The notes: generated from the letters alone by a model not told the origin. DNA of 64,000 nucleotides from Lacticaseibacillus nasuensis JCM 17158 (GCF_001434705.1 NZ_AZDJ01000030.1:236695-300694), one strand, 5' to 3'; shown: positions 27,262 to 36,194, counted from the first letter of the stretch. Translations and numbers: made by a program.

Positions 27262-27990
27262 TTAACGCTTGCGGTCTTCAATCGTGCCGTCGCTATGGGC
27301 GATCAGCACCTCATCGCACAAGTTCAGGAATAACCCGTGCTCGACGACGCCGACGGTATGGTCGAGGTAATCGGCCAACCCCGCCGGAATCGGTAGCGGC
27401 GACACGCCGAGGTCGATGATGTAATTGCCATAATGCGTGATGTACTTGCTGCCATCGGCTTGGGTGCGGTACGCCGGCTCGAGCCCGGCCGCCTCAAACT
27501 TGGTGAACAGGTGGCTGGCACTGATTGGCAGCACCTCGACCGGCAGCGGGAAGCCGGACAGGTGGGTCACGACTTTGCTTTCGTCGACGATCCAGACGTT
27601 TTTCTTGCAGTTCACCGCGACGTTTTTCTCCAGCGTCAGCGCCCCGCCGCCGCCTTTGATGCCGTCGAGGTTAGCGTCAACGCGGTCGGCGCCGTCGACG
27701 ATTAAGTCGGCTTGGCCGATGTCGGCCAGCTCGCTCACCGTAAAGCCATAGCCTTCCAGCTGCTTTTGGCTGCGGCTGGACGTGGTGACGATTGCCTTGA
27801 GGTGCAAGCCTTCGCTTTGTTCCCGCGCCGCCAGCGCATCGATGAAAAACTTCACCGTCGAGCCGGTGCCGACGCCAAGCACACTGCCTGGTTGCACCAT
27901 GGCCGCCGCCTGCTTGGCCGCTTCTTGCTTCAATTCGTCTTGTTGCTGCTTGGTCATTCCTTTTGGCGCCTTTAATTCATCTGGTGTCAT
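27262..27990 (-). CDS. rpiA: Ribose-5-phosphate isomerase A
   Basis: A 242-residue RpiA that interconverts ribose 5-phosphate and ribulose 5-phosphate. Motifs: GVGTGSTVKFFIDAL, TTSSRSQKQLE, DGADRVDANLDGIKGGGGAL with the catalytic Asp/Lys region, and DESKVV. The N-terminus carries about 12 extra residues (MTPDELKAPKG) before the usual MTKQQQDELK start; ATG 27990 has GGGGG at good spacing, whereas the inner ATG does not. It appears monocistronic. Confidence 0.94.
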   Translation of the reverse strand: MTPDELKAPKGMTKQQQDELKQEAAKQAAAMVQPGSVLGVGTGSTVKFFIDALAAREQSEGLHLKAIVTTSSRSQKQLEGYGFTVSELADIGQADLIVDGADRVDANLDGIKGGGGALTLEKNVAVNCKKNVWIVDESKVVTHLSGFPLPVEVLPISASHLFTKFEAAGLEPAYRTQADGSKYITHYGNYIIDLGVSPLPIPAGLADYLDHTVGVVEHGLFLNLCDEVLIAHSDGTIEDRKR

Positions 27991-28062
27991 TGTTAGCCCC
28001 CATTCATCCGTTTAGCTTCACTGTAAAGGGTTGCATTTGGCGTGTCAAGCGCCGCGCCAACC

Positions 28063-28085
28063 AAAAAGGCGCGGTTGCCCGCGCC
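28063..28085 (-). terminator. Terminator of the MurNAc operon
   Basis: 7-bp GC stem GGCGCGG / CCGCGCC (28068-28074 / 28079-28085) and T5 on the minus strand after the PTS gene. Confidence 0.82.
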
Positions 28086-28092
28086 CTTCAGC

Positions 28093-30111
28093 TTACTTGT
28101 TCGTGACGGTCAACACCGGCGCACCGAGGTCAACGGTGCCATCGGCGTAGGTGCCGAAGCTGGCCACGGCGTCCATGTTGGTGACCACCGTGATCACCGT
28201 TGGCGCCTTGCCCGCCGCGGCAATTTGCTTGAGGTCCATCAACCCCATTTGCTGACCGGCGGTGACGTGATCGCCCACGGCCACGTCATAGGAGAATGGC
28301 TTGCCGCCGAGTTCGACGGTATCCAGCCCGAGGTGCACCAGAATCTCCAAGCCGGAGTCGGCCTTCAAGGTGAAGGCGTGCTTGGTGTCGGAAATGGAGA
28401 TGATCGTCCCGGTCGCCGGGGCGACAATGGTTTCGATGCTTGGCTCGATGGCATAGCCGTCACCAAGCATTTTTTGTGAAAACGCGTCGTCTTTAACGGC
28501 ACTCAGTTGTTCCAAGGTCCCCGCCACCGTGGCCACGAAGTCCGTGGTCGCACCGGCGACAGGCGCAGCGGTCATAATGTCATCAATGCTTGGTGCGGCA
28601 GCAGGCGCTGCAGTCGCCACCGCGGTGTTATCAAGCAGGTTGCCTTCCTCGTCTTTAGCGACCATCGCGTCCTTCGGCACCCCGAAGAAGTAAGTGGCCA
28701 CAAACCCGCCGGCATACGCTGCCAGCAAGCCGAAGACATAACCCATGGCGTTGCCGAAACCACCGTGAATCAGTGGAATCAAGGCGACCCCGGACGGGCC
28801 GATGGACGTCGCGCCGATGCCACCGATGGCCCCGATCACGGCACCACCGACACCACCGCCGACACAGGCGGTCAGGAACGGCCGACCTAGTGGCAGCGAA
28901 ACCCCGTAAATCAGCGGCTCGCCGACACCGAGGATGCCGACTGGCAAGGCCCCTTTGATCATGTTGGTGAGTTGCTTATTCTTGCGGCAGCGAATCCACA
29001 GCGCAATCGCCGTGCCGACCTGGCCGGCGCCAGCCATCGCCAGAATCGGCAACAGCGGCGTCATGCCAAGGTCCTTGATCATTTCTAGGTGAATTGGGGT
29101 GAGAATCTGGTGCAACCCCAACATGACCATTGGCAGGAAGACCAGCCCCAAGACGAACCCGGAGAAGGCCCCGCCGACGTTCAAGACCCAGTTGATGGCG
29201 CCAACCAGCGAGGCGGACACCCAACCAGCCGCTGGCATGACCAGGAAGATCGTGAAGATGCCCATGATGAGCAACGTGAAGAATGGCGAGAAAATAATGT
29301 CGACGGAATCAGGAATATGCTTGTGGAACCATTTTTCCACGTAGCTCATGACCCACACGGCAAACAGGACCCCGATGATGCCACCGGAACCGGCGACCAG
29401 GGGCTTGCCGGTAAAGATGTTCGGCAAGGATAGCGGCGCAACGACGCCAGGCAGGTAAATCAACCCGGCGATGATGCCACCCAGTCCAGGGGTCGCGCGG
29501 AATTCCGTCGCGGCGTTGATGCCGACGTAGATGTTCAGGTAGGTGAACAGCCCGGCGTTGATGACCTTCATCGTCAAGATGGCCGTGCCCCAGCCAGCGC
29601 CGATCACGCCGGCGGTTTGCAAGTTGCCCAGCACCCCGGCGATCCCGGAAATCAACCCGGCACCGACGAAGGCTGGAATCAACGGAATGAAAATCGAGCT
29701 AATGTGCTTCAAGGCGGCGCGCCACCAGGTTTGCTTCTGGGCGGCCTTGTGCGCGGCATGGACCTCGGCGGCTTTTTCCTCAACCGCCGTCTTGCCGCTT
29801 TGGTAGCTACTGGTGGCCGCGGTGGTGGCGCCGCTTGGGAATGGTTCCCCGAGGTTGACGCCCACTTCGTCGACCATGTTTTGGGCGACCTTGTTCACGA
29901 CGCCGGGGCCGAGGATGACCTGCAAGGTATCCTCCTGTGCGACGCCTAAGACCCCAGGCACCTTCTTCAAGCCTTCGAGGTCGACCTTGCCGTCGTCCTT
30001 GATGGTCATGCGGACCCGCGTCATACAATGAATCAACTTCGCGACGTTGGTTGGACCACCCACGTGATCGTAAATCCCGTCGCCAATGGTTTTGTACTTG
30101 TCTTCAGCCAT
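28093..30111 (-). CDS. murP: PTS permease EIIBCA for MurNAc-type sugars (MurP-like)
   Basis: A 672-residue three-domain permease of the Glc/sucrose superfamily. EIIB is at residues 1-90 with phospho-Cys29 (LIHCMTRVR). EIIC is at about 130-490 with 10 membrane helices and the GVGEPLIYGVSLPL substrate motif. EIIA is at about 545-672 with its phospho-His in ILVHLGLDTV. Adjacent murQ, mupG and an RpiR regulator point to MurNAc or GlcNAc-MurNAc as substrate. Known MurP proteins often lack EIIA; here it is fused. Beta-glucoside transport is the alternative from sequence alone. Confidence 0.87.
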   Translation of the reverse strand: MAEDKYKTIGDGIYDHVGGPTNVAKLIHCMTRVRMTIKDDGKVDLEGLKKVPGVLGVAQEDTLQVILGPGVVNKVAQNMVDEVGVNLGEPFPSGATTAATSSYQSGKTAVEEKAAEVHAAHKAAQKQTWWRAALKHISSIFIPLIPAFVGAGLISGIAGVLGNLQTAGVIGAGWGTAILTMKVINAGLFTYLNIYVGINAATEFRATPGLGGIIAGLIYLPGVVAPLSLPNIFTGKPLVAGSGGIIGVLFAVWVMSYVEKWFHKHIPDSVDIIFSPFFTLLIMGIFTIFLVMPAAGWVSASLVGAINWVLNVGGAFSGFVLGLVFLPMVMLGLHQILTPIHLEMIKDLGMTPLLPILAMAGAGQVGTAIALWIRCRKNKQLTNMIKGALPVGILGVGEPLIYGVSLPLGRPFLTACVGGGVGGAVIGAIGGIGATSIGPSGVALIPLIHGGFGNAMGYVFGLLAAYAGGFVATYFFGVPKDAMVAKDEEGNLLDNTAVATAAPAAAPSIDDIMTAAPVAGATTDFVATVAGTLEQLSAVKDDAFSQKMLGDGYAIEPSIETIVAPATGTIISISDTKHAFTLKADSGLEILVHLGLDTVELGGKPFSYDVAVGDHVTAGQQMGLMDLKQIAAAGKAPTVITVVTNMDAVASFGTYADGTVDLGAPVLTVTNK

Positions 30112-30134
30112 GGTTACACTCCTTTCATTGTTCC

Positions 30135-31025
30135 CTACTGGATTGCCCGGGCAATAAAGCCGTTGGCCGCGGTCAACCGTTGTTGCGCGGCGGCCGCCGA
30201 ATCGCCGGTCAGCGTCATCACGATGGCCAGCTTGACGTCATGCCCGGCGGCCTCGAAGTTGGTCGCCGCGGTGGCGGCGTCACAGTCGGTGGCCTGCTGG
30301 ATGATGCGCTTGGCGCGCGCCACCAGTTTCTCGTTGGTCGGTTTGACGTCGACCATGAGGTTCTTGTAAACCTTGCCCAGGCCTACCATCGCGCCGGTGC
30401 TCAACATGTTCAGCACCAACTTCTGGGCGGTGCCGGCCTTCAGCCGCGTCGAGCCGGTGAGCACTTCTGGGCCCACCGGTACTTCGATTTGAATCTCGGC
30501 GTGCGCGGAGATTGCGGCGTTGGCGTTGCACGCCAGGCTGATGGTGACGGCGCCGACACTTTTGGCGTAGTCCAGCCCGCCGATGACATATGGCGTGCGG
30601 CCAGACGCGGCGATGCCAACCACGGTGTCGTTGGCGGTGAGCTGATGGTCGCGCAGGTCTTGCGCACCCAGCTCGGCGTTGTCCTCAGCGCCTTCCACCG
30701 CCACGGTCATCGCCGGCATCCCACCGGCAATCAACCCCTGCACCATTTCCGGGTCGGTGCCAAACGTTGGCACACACTCGGCGGCATCGAGCACGCCGAG
30801 CCGACCGCTGGTGCCGGCACCGGTGTAAAACAGCCGCCCGCCTTTGTTGAACTGGGCGGTGATAGCGGTGATGGCCGCCGTGATGGCCGGCAAGGCGTGA
30901 CTCACGCTCACCGGCACGGTTTGGTCCTCGGCGTTCATCACCTGAGCAAATTCTGCGACACTTAACGTATCCAGGTGCATCGTTTTCGGGTTACGAGTTT
31001 CGGTAGTTAATGAAGAAAGATCCAT
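30135..31025 (-). CDS. murQ: N-acetylmuramic acid 6-phosphate etherase
   Basis: A 296-residue SIS-domain enzyme that cleaves the lactyl ether of MurNAc-6-phosphate to GlcNAc-6-phosphate and D-lactate. Motifs: [24 protein letters not shown] (sugar-phosphate binding and catalytic Glu), [11 protein letters not shown] and [27 protein letters not shown]. The start is ATG 31025 behind GGAGG; an upstream in-frame TTG is not needed. It lies 12 bp after mupG and 23 bp before murP. Confidence 0.96.
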   Translation of the reverse strand: MDLSSLTTETRNPKTMHLDTLSVAEFAQVMNAEDQTVPVSVSHALPAITAAITAITAQFNKGGRLFYTGAGTSGRLGVLDAAECVPTFGTDPEMVQGLIAGGMPAMTVAVEGAEDNAELGAQDLRDHQLTANDTVVGIAASGRTPYVIGGLDYAKSVGAVTISLACNANAAISAHAEIQIEVPVGPEVLTGSTRLKAGTAQKLVLNMLSTGAMVGLGKVYKNLMVDVKPTNEKLVARAKRIIQQATDCDAATAATNFEAAGHDVKLAIVMTLTGDSAAAAQQRLTAANGFIARAIQ

Positions 31026-31037
31026 AGTGACCTCCAA

Positions 31038-32093
31038 TTAATAATGGCGTGACGCTGTAACAAAACGAATCGGTGTATTGGCCCCAATCAGATTCAGCAA
31101 CGGACGGTCGGCGGCGATCACGCGGCCCAGCACATTGACCCCGGCATTGGCGGGCAAGTCCACCTTGGTCACCTGCAGCTCCCCGGCATAGCGGCCGTAC
31201 TGGTCGTTATCCACGGTCAGCGTACCCAGGGGCCGGGCCTGCGCCGGCTGCGGCGCAGTTGGCAACAGCTGGCGCTTGCGCCCTTCAACCAGGCGCACCA
31301 CTTGCGCGGCGACGTCGGGCCGGTTGTGCCACAACTCGCCGGTTAAGGCCGCGGGCGCCGCCGTCACGTGTAAGGTGATCGTGCCGGTGGCGCAATAAGC
31401 GGCAATGGCGGCCTGGGCGGCAGGCGTGATGGTGTTGTCCCCGATATAGATCCGGCCGGTGTGCAACTGCGCCAAGTCGACCAAGGCGGCCAGCGGCGAC
31501 CAGCCGCGGTGGGATTCTAATGTCGGCAACTGCTGCTGCAACGGCCCGCGCAGCTCGCCGTCCCCTGGCACAAAGGCCATGGTGGTGAACCCCAACTTGG
31601 TCAGCCAGGCGTTTTTCTCGGCGTACCAGTCGCGAGCCAGCCCGGTTTCCGGCCGCGGGTAGTAGTTGTGCCAAGCTTCCAGGTGCGACCAGTCGGCCTC
31701 GTTGGCGCGCAAGGTGGCAACATCATCACTCGTCAAGGTGCTGGCGTTTAACGCCACCGGCATGACGTGCGACAACTTCGCCACGGCGGCCAAGTCGATG
31801 CCGTCGTCAATGCGCAACCCGGTGAGTCCCGTGGCCAAGATGGCCTGCGGGGCCGCAAGGGTCCACCCTAAGGCGGCCAGCCCGCGGTCTGAGATGTCGG
31901 CGATGAGCTCGAGGTGCAGCTCGCGGCACCACGCCGCCAGCTGCGTCACGCGCTGCGCCAACACGTCAGCGTCATCTTCTGGAATGTGCAGCGAGGTGAA
32001 GACCCCACTGAACCCGGCGGCTTGCATCGCCTGCATGTAGGCGCGCGTCGCCGCGGTGAGCGGGGCGCTGAGATAAACGGAAAAACCGACCAT
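31038..32093 (-). CDS. mupG: 6-phospho-N-acetylmuramidase MupG (DUF871)
   Basis: A 351-residue DUF871 protein: N-terminal TIM barrel (residues 1-230, MVGFSVYLSAPL... and FTSLHIPEDD) and a C-terminal cyclophilin-like domain (about 250-350). In Staphylococcus, MupG hydrolyses GlcNAc-MurNAc-6-phosphate imported by MurP before MurQ acts. Same operon order here (mupG-murQ-murP). The start is ATG 32093 with GGAGGAG; further upstream in-frame codons lack a ribosome site. Confidence 0.88.
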   Translation of the reverse strand: MVGFSVYLSAPLTAATRAYMQAMQAAGFSGVFTSLHIPEDDADVLAQRVTQLAAWCRELHLELIADISDRGLAALGWTLAAPQAILATGLTGLRIDDGIDLAAVAKLSHVMPVALNASTLTSDDVATLRANEADWSHLEAWHNYYPRPETGLARDWYAEKNAWLTKLGFTTMAFVPGDGELRGPLQQQLPTLESHRGWSPLAALVDLAQLHTGRIYIGDNTITPAAQAAIAAYCATGTITLHVTAAPAALTGELWHNRPDVAAQVVRLVEGRKRQLLPTAPQPAQARPLGTLTVDNDQYGRYAGELQVTKVDLPANAGVNVLGRVIAADRPLLNLIGANTPIRFVTASRHY

Positions 32094-32160
32094 GTGCTCC
32101 TCCAATCGAATAGACCAATTCGCCGATGAAAATGGTGTAACCCTTTTCAACGACAAGTAA

Positions 32161-32189
32161 AGTGTAGCATGGTGGAAAAACGGTTTCAA
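32161..32189 (-). promoter_or_regulatory. mupG-murQ-murP promoter with cre-like/operator sequence
   Basis: Minus-strand -35 TTGAAA (32184-32189), 17-nt spacer, extended -10 TGC TACACT (32161-32166). The -35 overlaps GGTTGAAACC, a 10-bp palindrome, and a sequence (TTGAAACCGTTTTTC) that matches the cre consensus except at its last two positions. Either MurR or CcpA could bind. Confidence 0.6.
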
Positions 32190-32231
32190 CCTTTTATGTT
32201 AGATAATGAAACATCATTTCGATTTTTTCGC

Positions 32232-32255
32232 AAAAAAAAGACGCACCAGGCGTCT
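32232..32255 (-). terminator. Terminator of murR
   Basis: 6-bp stem AGACGC / GCGTCT with T7-8 on the minus strand, immediately after the murR stop. Confidence 0.8.
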
Positions 32256-32259
32256 AACT

Positions 32260-33141
32260 TTAATGCCGACCGCGAAATCCGGCGCGAAAGACATTCTTGT
32301 AATCATCGACGATTTTGCGGCTGGCCACGATGGCCCCCTTGGCCTGGGGATAGTTGCGGCTGACATAGGCGTAATAGATGATATCCACCAGCATCAACTG
32401 GGCGTGCAGCGACTGGGTGGCGGCAAAGCGCACGTTGGCCTCTAGCGGCGCCGAGGTGGTCATCACGATGTCGGCGCGGCGGCTGAGCGAGTTGGCCCCT
32501 AGCGTGGTCAATGCCACCACCTTGCCGCCGGCTTCTTGCACCAGGCGGCTGCCAATCAACACCTCGGGGGTTTCACCGGAGTTGGACACGAACCAAAACA
32601 GTTTCTTCTCCCCATCGCGCGCGGCGGCTAGCGGCAACAGCTGATTCAAGTCGTCGGTGGCCAGACAGTTGACGCCGAGGCGCGACCATTTTTGCACGAT
32701 GTCTTGGGCGACCAGATACGAGGCGCTCATGCCAAAGCAGACGACCTGTTCGGCGCGTTTCAACCAGCGCAATAGCTTGGCCAGCTCGTCTGGTTGCACG
32801 GCCTCGACGGTTTCGTGCAGCGAGCGGTCGGCGTTTTGCAGCAGCTTGGCTTCAATGTTGCTCAGCGTTTCGTTGGCCTTGATCTCTGGGTCGATGGTGA
32901 CGGCAGTACTGGGGTTGTTGCGGTCAAACGACAGCTGCAGCTTCAGCTCGTTGTAGCCCGGAAACTGCACGCGGCGCGCAAAGCGGCTCACCGTGCTGGG
33001 ACTGGTGCCGGCAGCTTTGGCCAGTTGCTTGACGTTCATCCCCAACACCAGGTCGGGATGCGCCAGCACATAAGTCGCCAGCCGGTCCTCGGCCTCACTC
33101 AACTCGGCGCGGGCACTGAGAATGTTACCTTCAACAGACAT
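32260..33141 (-). CDS. murR: RpiR/MurR-family transcriptional regulator
   Basis: A 293-residue protein: N-terminal helix-turn-helix (about residues 1-75, MNVKQLAKAAGTSPSTVSRFARRVQFPGYNELK) and C-terminal SIS domain (about 120-260, VVCFGMSASYLVAQDIVQKW, SNSGETPEVL) that binds a phosphosugar, probably MurNAc-6-phosphate. It lies just upstream of the mur operon on the same strand with its own terminator. The start is set at ATG 33141; a GTG three codons earlier is possible. Confidence 0.88.
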   Translation of the reverse strand: MSVEGNILSARAELSEAEDRLATYVLAHPDLVLGMNVKQLAKAAGTSPSTVSRFARRVQFPGYNELKLQLSFDRNNPSTAVTIDPEIKANETLSNIEAKLLQNADRSLHETVEAVQPDELAKLLRWLKRAEQVVCFGMSASYLVAQDIVQKWSRLGVNCLATDDLNQLLPLAAARDGEKKLFWFVSNSGETPEVLIGSRLVQEAGGKVVALTTLGANSLSRRADIVMTTSAPLEANVRFAATQSLHAQLMLVDIIYYAYVSRNYPQAKGAIVASRKIVDDYKNVFRAGFRGRH

Positions 33142-33203
33142 CTGCCTCACTTCTTTCTCTTACTGTCTATAGGATAGCGGTTTCTGCCATGAATGAAAAG
33201 TTA

Positions 33204-33234
33204 TTTCACCAGAAATGATGAACCGTTTCACCAG
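33204..33234. promoter_or_regulatory. Direct repeats TTTCACCAG upstream of murR (candidate auto-operator)
   Basis: TTTCACCAG occurs at 33204-33212 and 33226-33234, 22 bp apart (two helical turns). The second lies in ACCGTTTCACCA, similar to ACGGTTTCAACC at the mupG promoter (32180-32191). These may be MurR half-sites. Confidence 0.4.
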
Positions 33235-33279
33235 GGACTGGCGAAATCGCCTAGACCAATTTCAACTCGAAAATTGTGG

Positions 33280-33307
33280 TTGACACCCCGAGTTCTCATG
33301 CTATACT
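33280..33307 (+). promoter_or_regulatory. brnQ promoter
   Basis: Consensus -35 TTGACA (33280-33285), 16-nt spacer, -10 TATACT (33302-33307), driving the T-box leader. Confidence 0.85.
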
Positions 33308-33314
33308 CATAATC

Positions 33315-33576
33315 AATTAATGCGTTGAGAAAGACCAGTAACCGTGACCGGTCTGCAAGCGAGCGTCGGCAGGTGTGAGGACGCGAGGCAGTCATGGCGA
33401 ATATCCCTTTTGAGCAGGACACCGAATTGAGTAACGTGTCATGGGGACACCCATTATCGTGTGCGCGTATCGCTTTTTTGCCGTACGCAGTGAGGCTTGC
33501 CCGGTGACGGGCTGGCGACTTAAGGTGGTACCGCGCGCATGCGCCCTTAGCAAGATTTTTGCTGAGGGCGTTTTTT
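33315..33576 (+). promoter_or_regulatory. T-box riboswitch leader, probable isoleucine specifier
   Basis: About 260-nt leader. AGTA (33337-33340) is the 5' loop-E element of stem I. The 3' side GCGAATATCCC holds a probable specifier ATC (33403-33405), i.e. isoleucine. The T-box sequence AAGGTGGTACCGCG lies at about 33522-33535. The terminator stem is 33542-33553 / 33559-33570 followed by T6. Uncharged tRNA-Ile would favour the antiterminator and turn on brnQ. Confidence 0.93.
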
Positions 33577-33674
33577 CGTGCCTCAGCCAATGAAGGAGGT
33601 GGTGGCCGTGGCCAGTGGTATTTGCACAATTAATCAATTGACCGACAACGGCACCCTAATCAAGGAGAGCACAA

Positions 33675-35048
33675 ATGCTAGAAGAAAAACACTTAACCAC
33701 TAAAGATTACTTAGTCATCGGCTCGATGCTATTCGGGTTATTTTTCGGCGCGGGGAACTTAATTTTCCCGCTGCACCTCGGGCAAATCGCCGGCGGCCAC
33801 TGGGTCACCGCGGCCCTGGGCTTTCTCGTCACCGCCGTGGTGCTGCCCCTGCTGTCAGTACTGGCGGTTTCGCTGATGCACGCGGAAGGCGTCTATGACA
33901 TCGGCCGGCCGCTGGGCAAATGGTTCGCCTTGACCTTCATGGTGTTGATCCACGCCACCATCGGCCCGCTGTTTGGCACCCCGCGGACGGCCACGGTCAG
34001 CTTTACCACCGGCGTCGCCCCGCTGTTGCCCAAGAGTTGGCAAACTGGCGGCTTGCTGGTGTTCTCCGCCTTGTTTTTCCTGGCGGCGTTTCTGCTGTCG
34101 TATAAGGAGCGCAAAATCACCAGCGCCGTGGGCAAGGTCTTAAACCCGTTATTCCTCTTGCTGCTGGCCGTCGTATTCTTCGTCGGCTTCCTGCACCCGC
34201 TTGGTTCAGCCGGCGCCCAAGCTGCCACGACCGGTTACCACACCAGCGGGGCGAGCTTCTTCAACGGCTTTTTGCAAGGCTACAACACGATGGACGCCTT
34301 GGCCGGCCTGGCCTTCGGGGTCACCGTCGTCACCGCCGTGCGGGGGTTGGGGCTCCACCGCGACACCTCGGTGGCTAAGGTCACCGCCAAAGCCGGCGTC
34401 ATCGCCACCAGTGCCATCGGCGTGGTCTATCTGTTGTTGATTGTCCTCGGGGCGACTTCCGTAGCTAAGTTTGCGCCGAGCGCAGAAGGCGGCACGGCGT
34501 TTAATCAAATCGTCACCCATTACTTCGGCGCGGCCGGGCACGCGTTATTGGCGACGTTACTCACCGTGACCTGCCTGACCACGGCGGTGGGCCTGGTTGC
34601 CGCGTTTGCCCAGGACTTCCATAAGCATTTTCCCGTCTTGTCTTACGTGCAGTGGCTGGGGCTGATGAGCTTCGCCTCGTTTCTAACGGCCAACTTCGGG
34701 CTGGCAACCATCATCGAGTGGTCCACGCCGATGCTGATGTTCCTGTACCCGTTCTCGATGGTCTTGATCCTGTTATCCGTCACCAACCACCTGTTCCACC
34801 GCGACCCGGTGGTGTACGGCTTCACGGTGGCCTTCACCACCCTGCCGGCGCTGGGCGACATGATCAGCTCGTTTCCGCCGGTGGTCAGCCAAAGCAGCTT
34901 CGGCCTGGCGGTCACGAATTTCTACCATAGCTACCTGCCGTTTAGCACTTTGGGTATGGGCTGGGTCGTTCCGGCCTTGGTGGGGCTGGCCTTAGGGCTG
35001 GTCTGCCACGTCTGGCGGGTGCGCGCTGCGGCCAGTGCCGAAGCGTAG
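33675..35048 (+). CDS. brnQ: Branched-chain amino-acid:cation symporter BrnQ
   Basis: A 457-residue LIVCS-family permease with about 12 membrane segments. It starts LTTKDYLVIGSMLFGLFFGAGNLIFP, the family hallmark, and contains GFLQGYNTMDALAGLAFGVTVV. It imports leucine, isoleucine and valine with Na+ or H+. ATG 33675 has AAGGAG. The upstream T-box couples expression to isoleucine charging. A terminator follows. Confidence 0.95.
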   Translation: MLEEKHLTTKDYLVIGSMLFGLFFGAGNLIFPLHLGQIAGGHWVTAALGFLVTAVVLPLLSVLAVSLMHAEGVYDIGRPLGKWFALTFMVLIHATIGPLFGTPRTATVSFTTGVAPLLPKSWQTGGLLVFSALFFLAAFLLSYKERKITSAVGKVLNPLFLLLLAVVFFVGFLHPLGSAGAQAATTGYHTSGASFFNGFLQGYNTMDALAGLAFGVTVVTAVRGLGLHRDTSVAKVTAKAGVIATSAIGVVYLLLIVLGATSVAKFAPSAEGGTAFNQIVTHYFGAAGHALLATLLTVTCLTTAVGLVAAFAQDFHKHFPVLSYVQWLGLMSFASFLTANFGLATIIEWSTPMLMFLYPFSMVLILLSVTNHLFHRDPVVYGFTVAFTTLPALGDMISSFPPVVSQSSFGLAVTNFYHSYLPFSTLGMGWVVPALVGLALGLVCHVWRVRAAASAEA

Positions 35049-35080
35049 CTCACCACATTTCTTGCACCGGTTCACAGATG

Positions 35081-35109
35081 CGGCTATCCTCAAGAGGTAG
35101 CCGTTTTTT
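35081..35109 (+). terminator. Terminator of brnQ
   Basis: Stem CGGCTA / TAGCCG extended by CCTC / GAGG with a one-base bulge, then T6. Confidence 0.85.
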
Positions 35110-35130
35110 GTTGAGCGAAGGAGGCGCGAA

Positions 35131-35916
35131 ATGTCCGATTCCCTGCTTGATCTGCCTTACCATTCCGACACGAACCTCACGGCAGATGTGTATCTGCCCA
35201 CCAACTCGCCGCGCGCGACCATCATCGATATCCACGGTGGCGGCTGGTTTCGCGGCGATAAGGCCAAAGACGCCGACTGGGCGCAGCGCCTCACCGCCGC
35301 CGGTTACGCTGCGGTGGTCCCCAACTACCGCATCGGCAAGGCCGGCGTTTACCCCGCGCCGTTGTGCGACATGACGGCCCTGGTGAAGTGGCTGCGCGGG
35401 TCCGACTTGCCGCTGCCCACCGACCGGCTAGCCGCGGTCGGCGGCTCCGCCGGCGGCAACATGGCCGTGGAGCTGGCGATTGCCTACGGGATGCCTGCGG
35501 TGTCACTGTCTGGTATTTTTGACATCGAGGCCTGGCTCGCCGCACACCCCACTGTGATTCCAAACGCCGGCGACACCAGCGACTTTAACCAGCGTGCCAG
35601 CGCCACCATTAACCAAGACGGCGCCAACGACGCGTTTTACAAGTGGTTCGTCTTGAATTATCTGGCCGACGATCCGACCATGGCGCATAACGCTACGCCG
35701 GCTTACCACGTCACGACCACCACCGGGCCGCTGTTTCTCGCCAACTCCCTGCACGAATTCGTGCCGACCAGCGGCATGATGCAAATGGCGGCGGCGCTGA
35801 CGGCCAAGCGCGTGCCGTTTACCATGCAGCTATTAACCGGGACCCGCCACGCCAAGGGCTATCTCGACGACGTGTGGCCGGCAATGTTGTTGTGGCTCAA
35901 TGGGCAGTTTCAGTGA
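35131..35916 (+). CDS. Alpha/beta-hydrolase, esterase/lipase family
   Basis: A 261-residue HSL/carboxylesterase-like hydrolase. The oxyanion-hole motif is IHGGGWFRGD (about residue 34). The nucleophile Ser is in VGGSAGGNMAVE (about residue 109), and the likely acid and base are in the LHEFVP and GTRHAKGY segments. It is cytoplasmic, with no signal peptide. It acts on short esters or acylated small molecules; the substrate is unknown. ATG 35131 follows AAGGAGG. The first copy of the downstream palindrome array serves as its terminator. Confidence 0.88.
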   Translation: MSDSLLDLPYHSDTNLTADVYLPTNSPRATIIDIHGGGWFRGDKAKDADWAQRLTAAGYAAVVPNYRIGKAGVYPAPLCDMTALVKWLRGSDLPLPTDRLAAVGGSAGGNMAVELAIAYGMPAVSLSGIFDIEAWLAAHPTVIPNAGDTSDFNQRASATINQDGANDAFYKWFVLNYLADDPTMAHNATPAYHVTTTTGPLFLANSLHEFVPTSGMMQMAAALTAKRVPFTMQLLTGTRHAKGYLDDVWPAMLLWLNGQFQ

Positions 35917-35923
35917 TGCAGGG

Positions 35924-35951
35924 TCTGACGCGTAACGCGTCAGACTTTTTT
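35924..35951 (+). terminator. Terminator of the esterase formed by a TGACGC palindrome copy
   Basis: TCTGACGCG-TAA-CGCGTCAGA folds into a stem of at least 9 bp, closed by a few more bases, then C and T6. It is at once the first copy of the repeat array and a plausible intrinsic terminator. Confidence 0.7.
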
Positions 35952-36194
35952 CTTGGCCGGGCCTATGCTGGCAATGTGACGCATGACGCGTCGGACTGCA
36001 GACGCTGTTGCTGTTACCGAACTCAAATGAGTGAGCGCGATTGGCGGGTCTGACGCAGCAGGCGTCAGACTTTTGTTGTCGGTAAGGACCCGCGCTGGGA
36101 ATGTGACGCGTGACGCGTCAGACCCACCACGTATCGTCACCGCAGGCAGCTTCCGTACATCAGGAACCAAGCCAGTCTGACGCGTCGCGCGTCA
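35926..36194. repeat. Five-copy palindrome array, TGACGC-N5-GCGTCA
   Basis: Copies start at 35926, 35977, 36051, 36104 and 36178, with intervals of 51, 74, 53 and 74 bp. Copy 2 ends GCGTCG; the other copies are intact. These are the same family as the nine-copy array at 18207-18810. The array fills the convergent gap between the esterase and cysK; no gene is present. Confidence 0.9.

Noticed and set aside
33228-33629. 133-codon open frame opposite the T-box leader
   Set aside because: It lies on the antisense of a structured riboswitch with no start signals.
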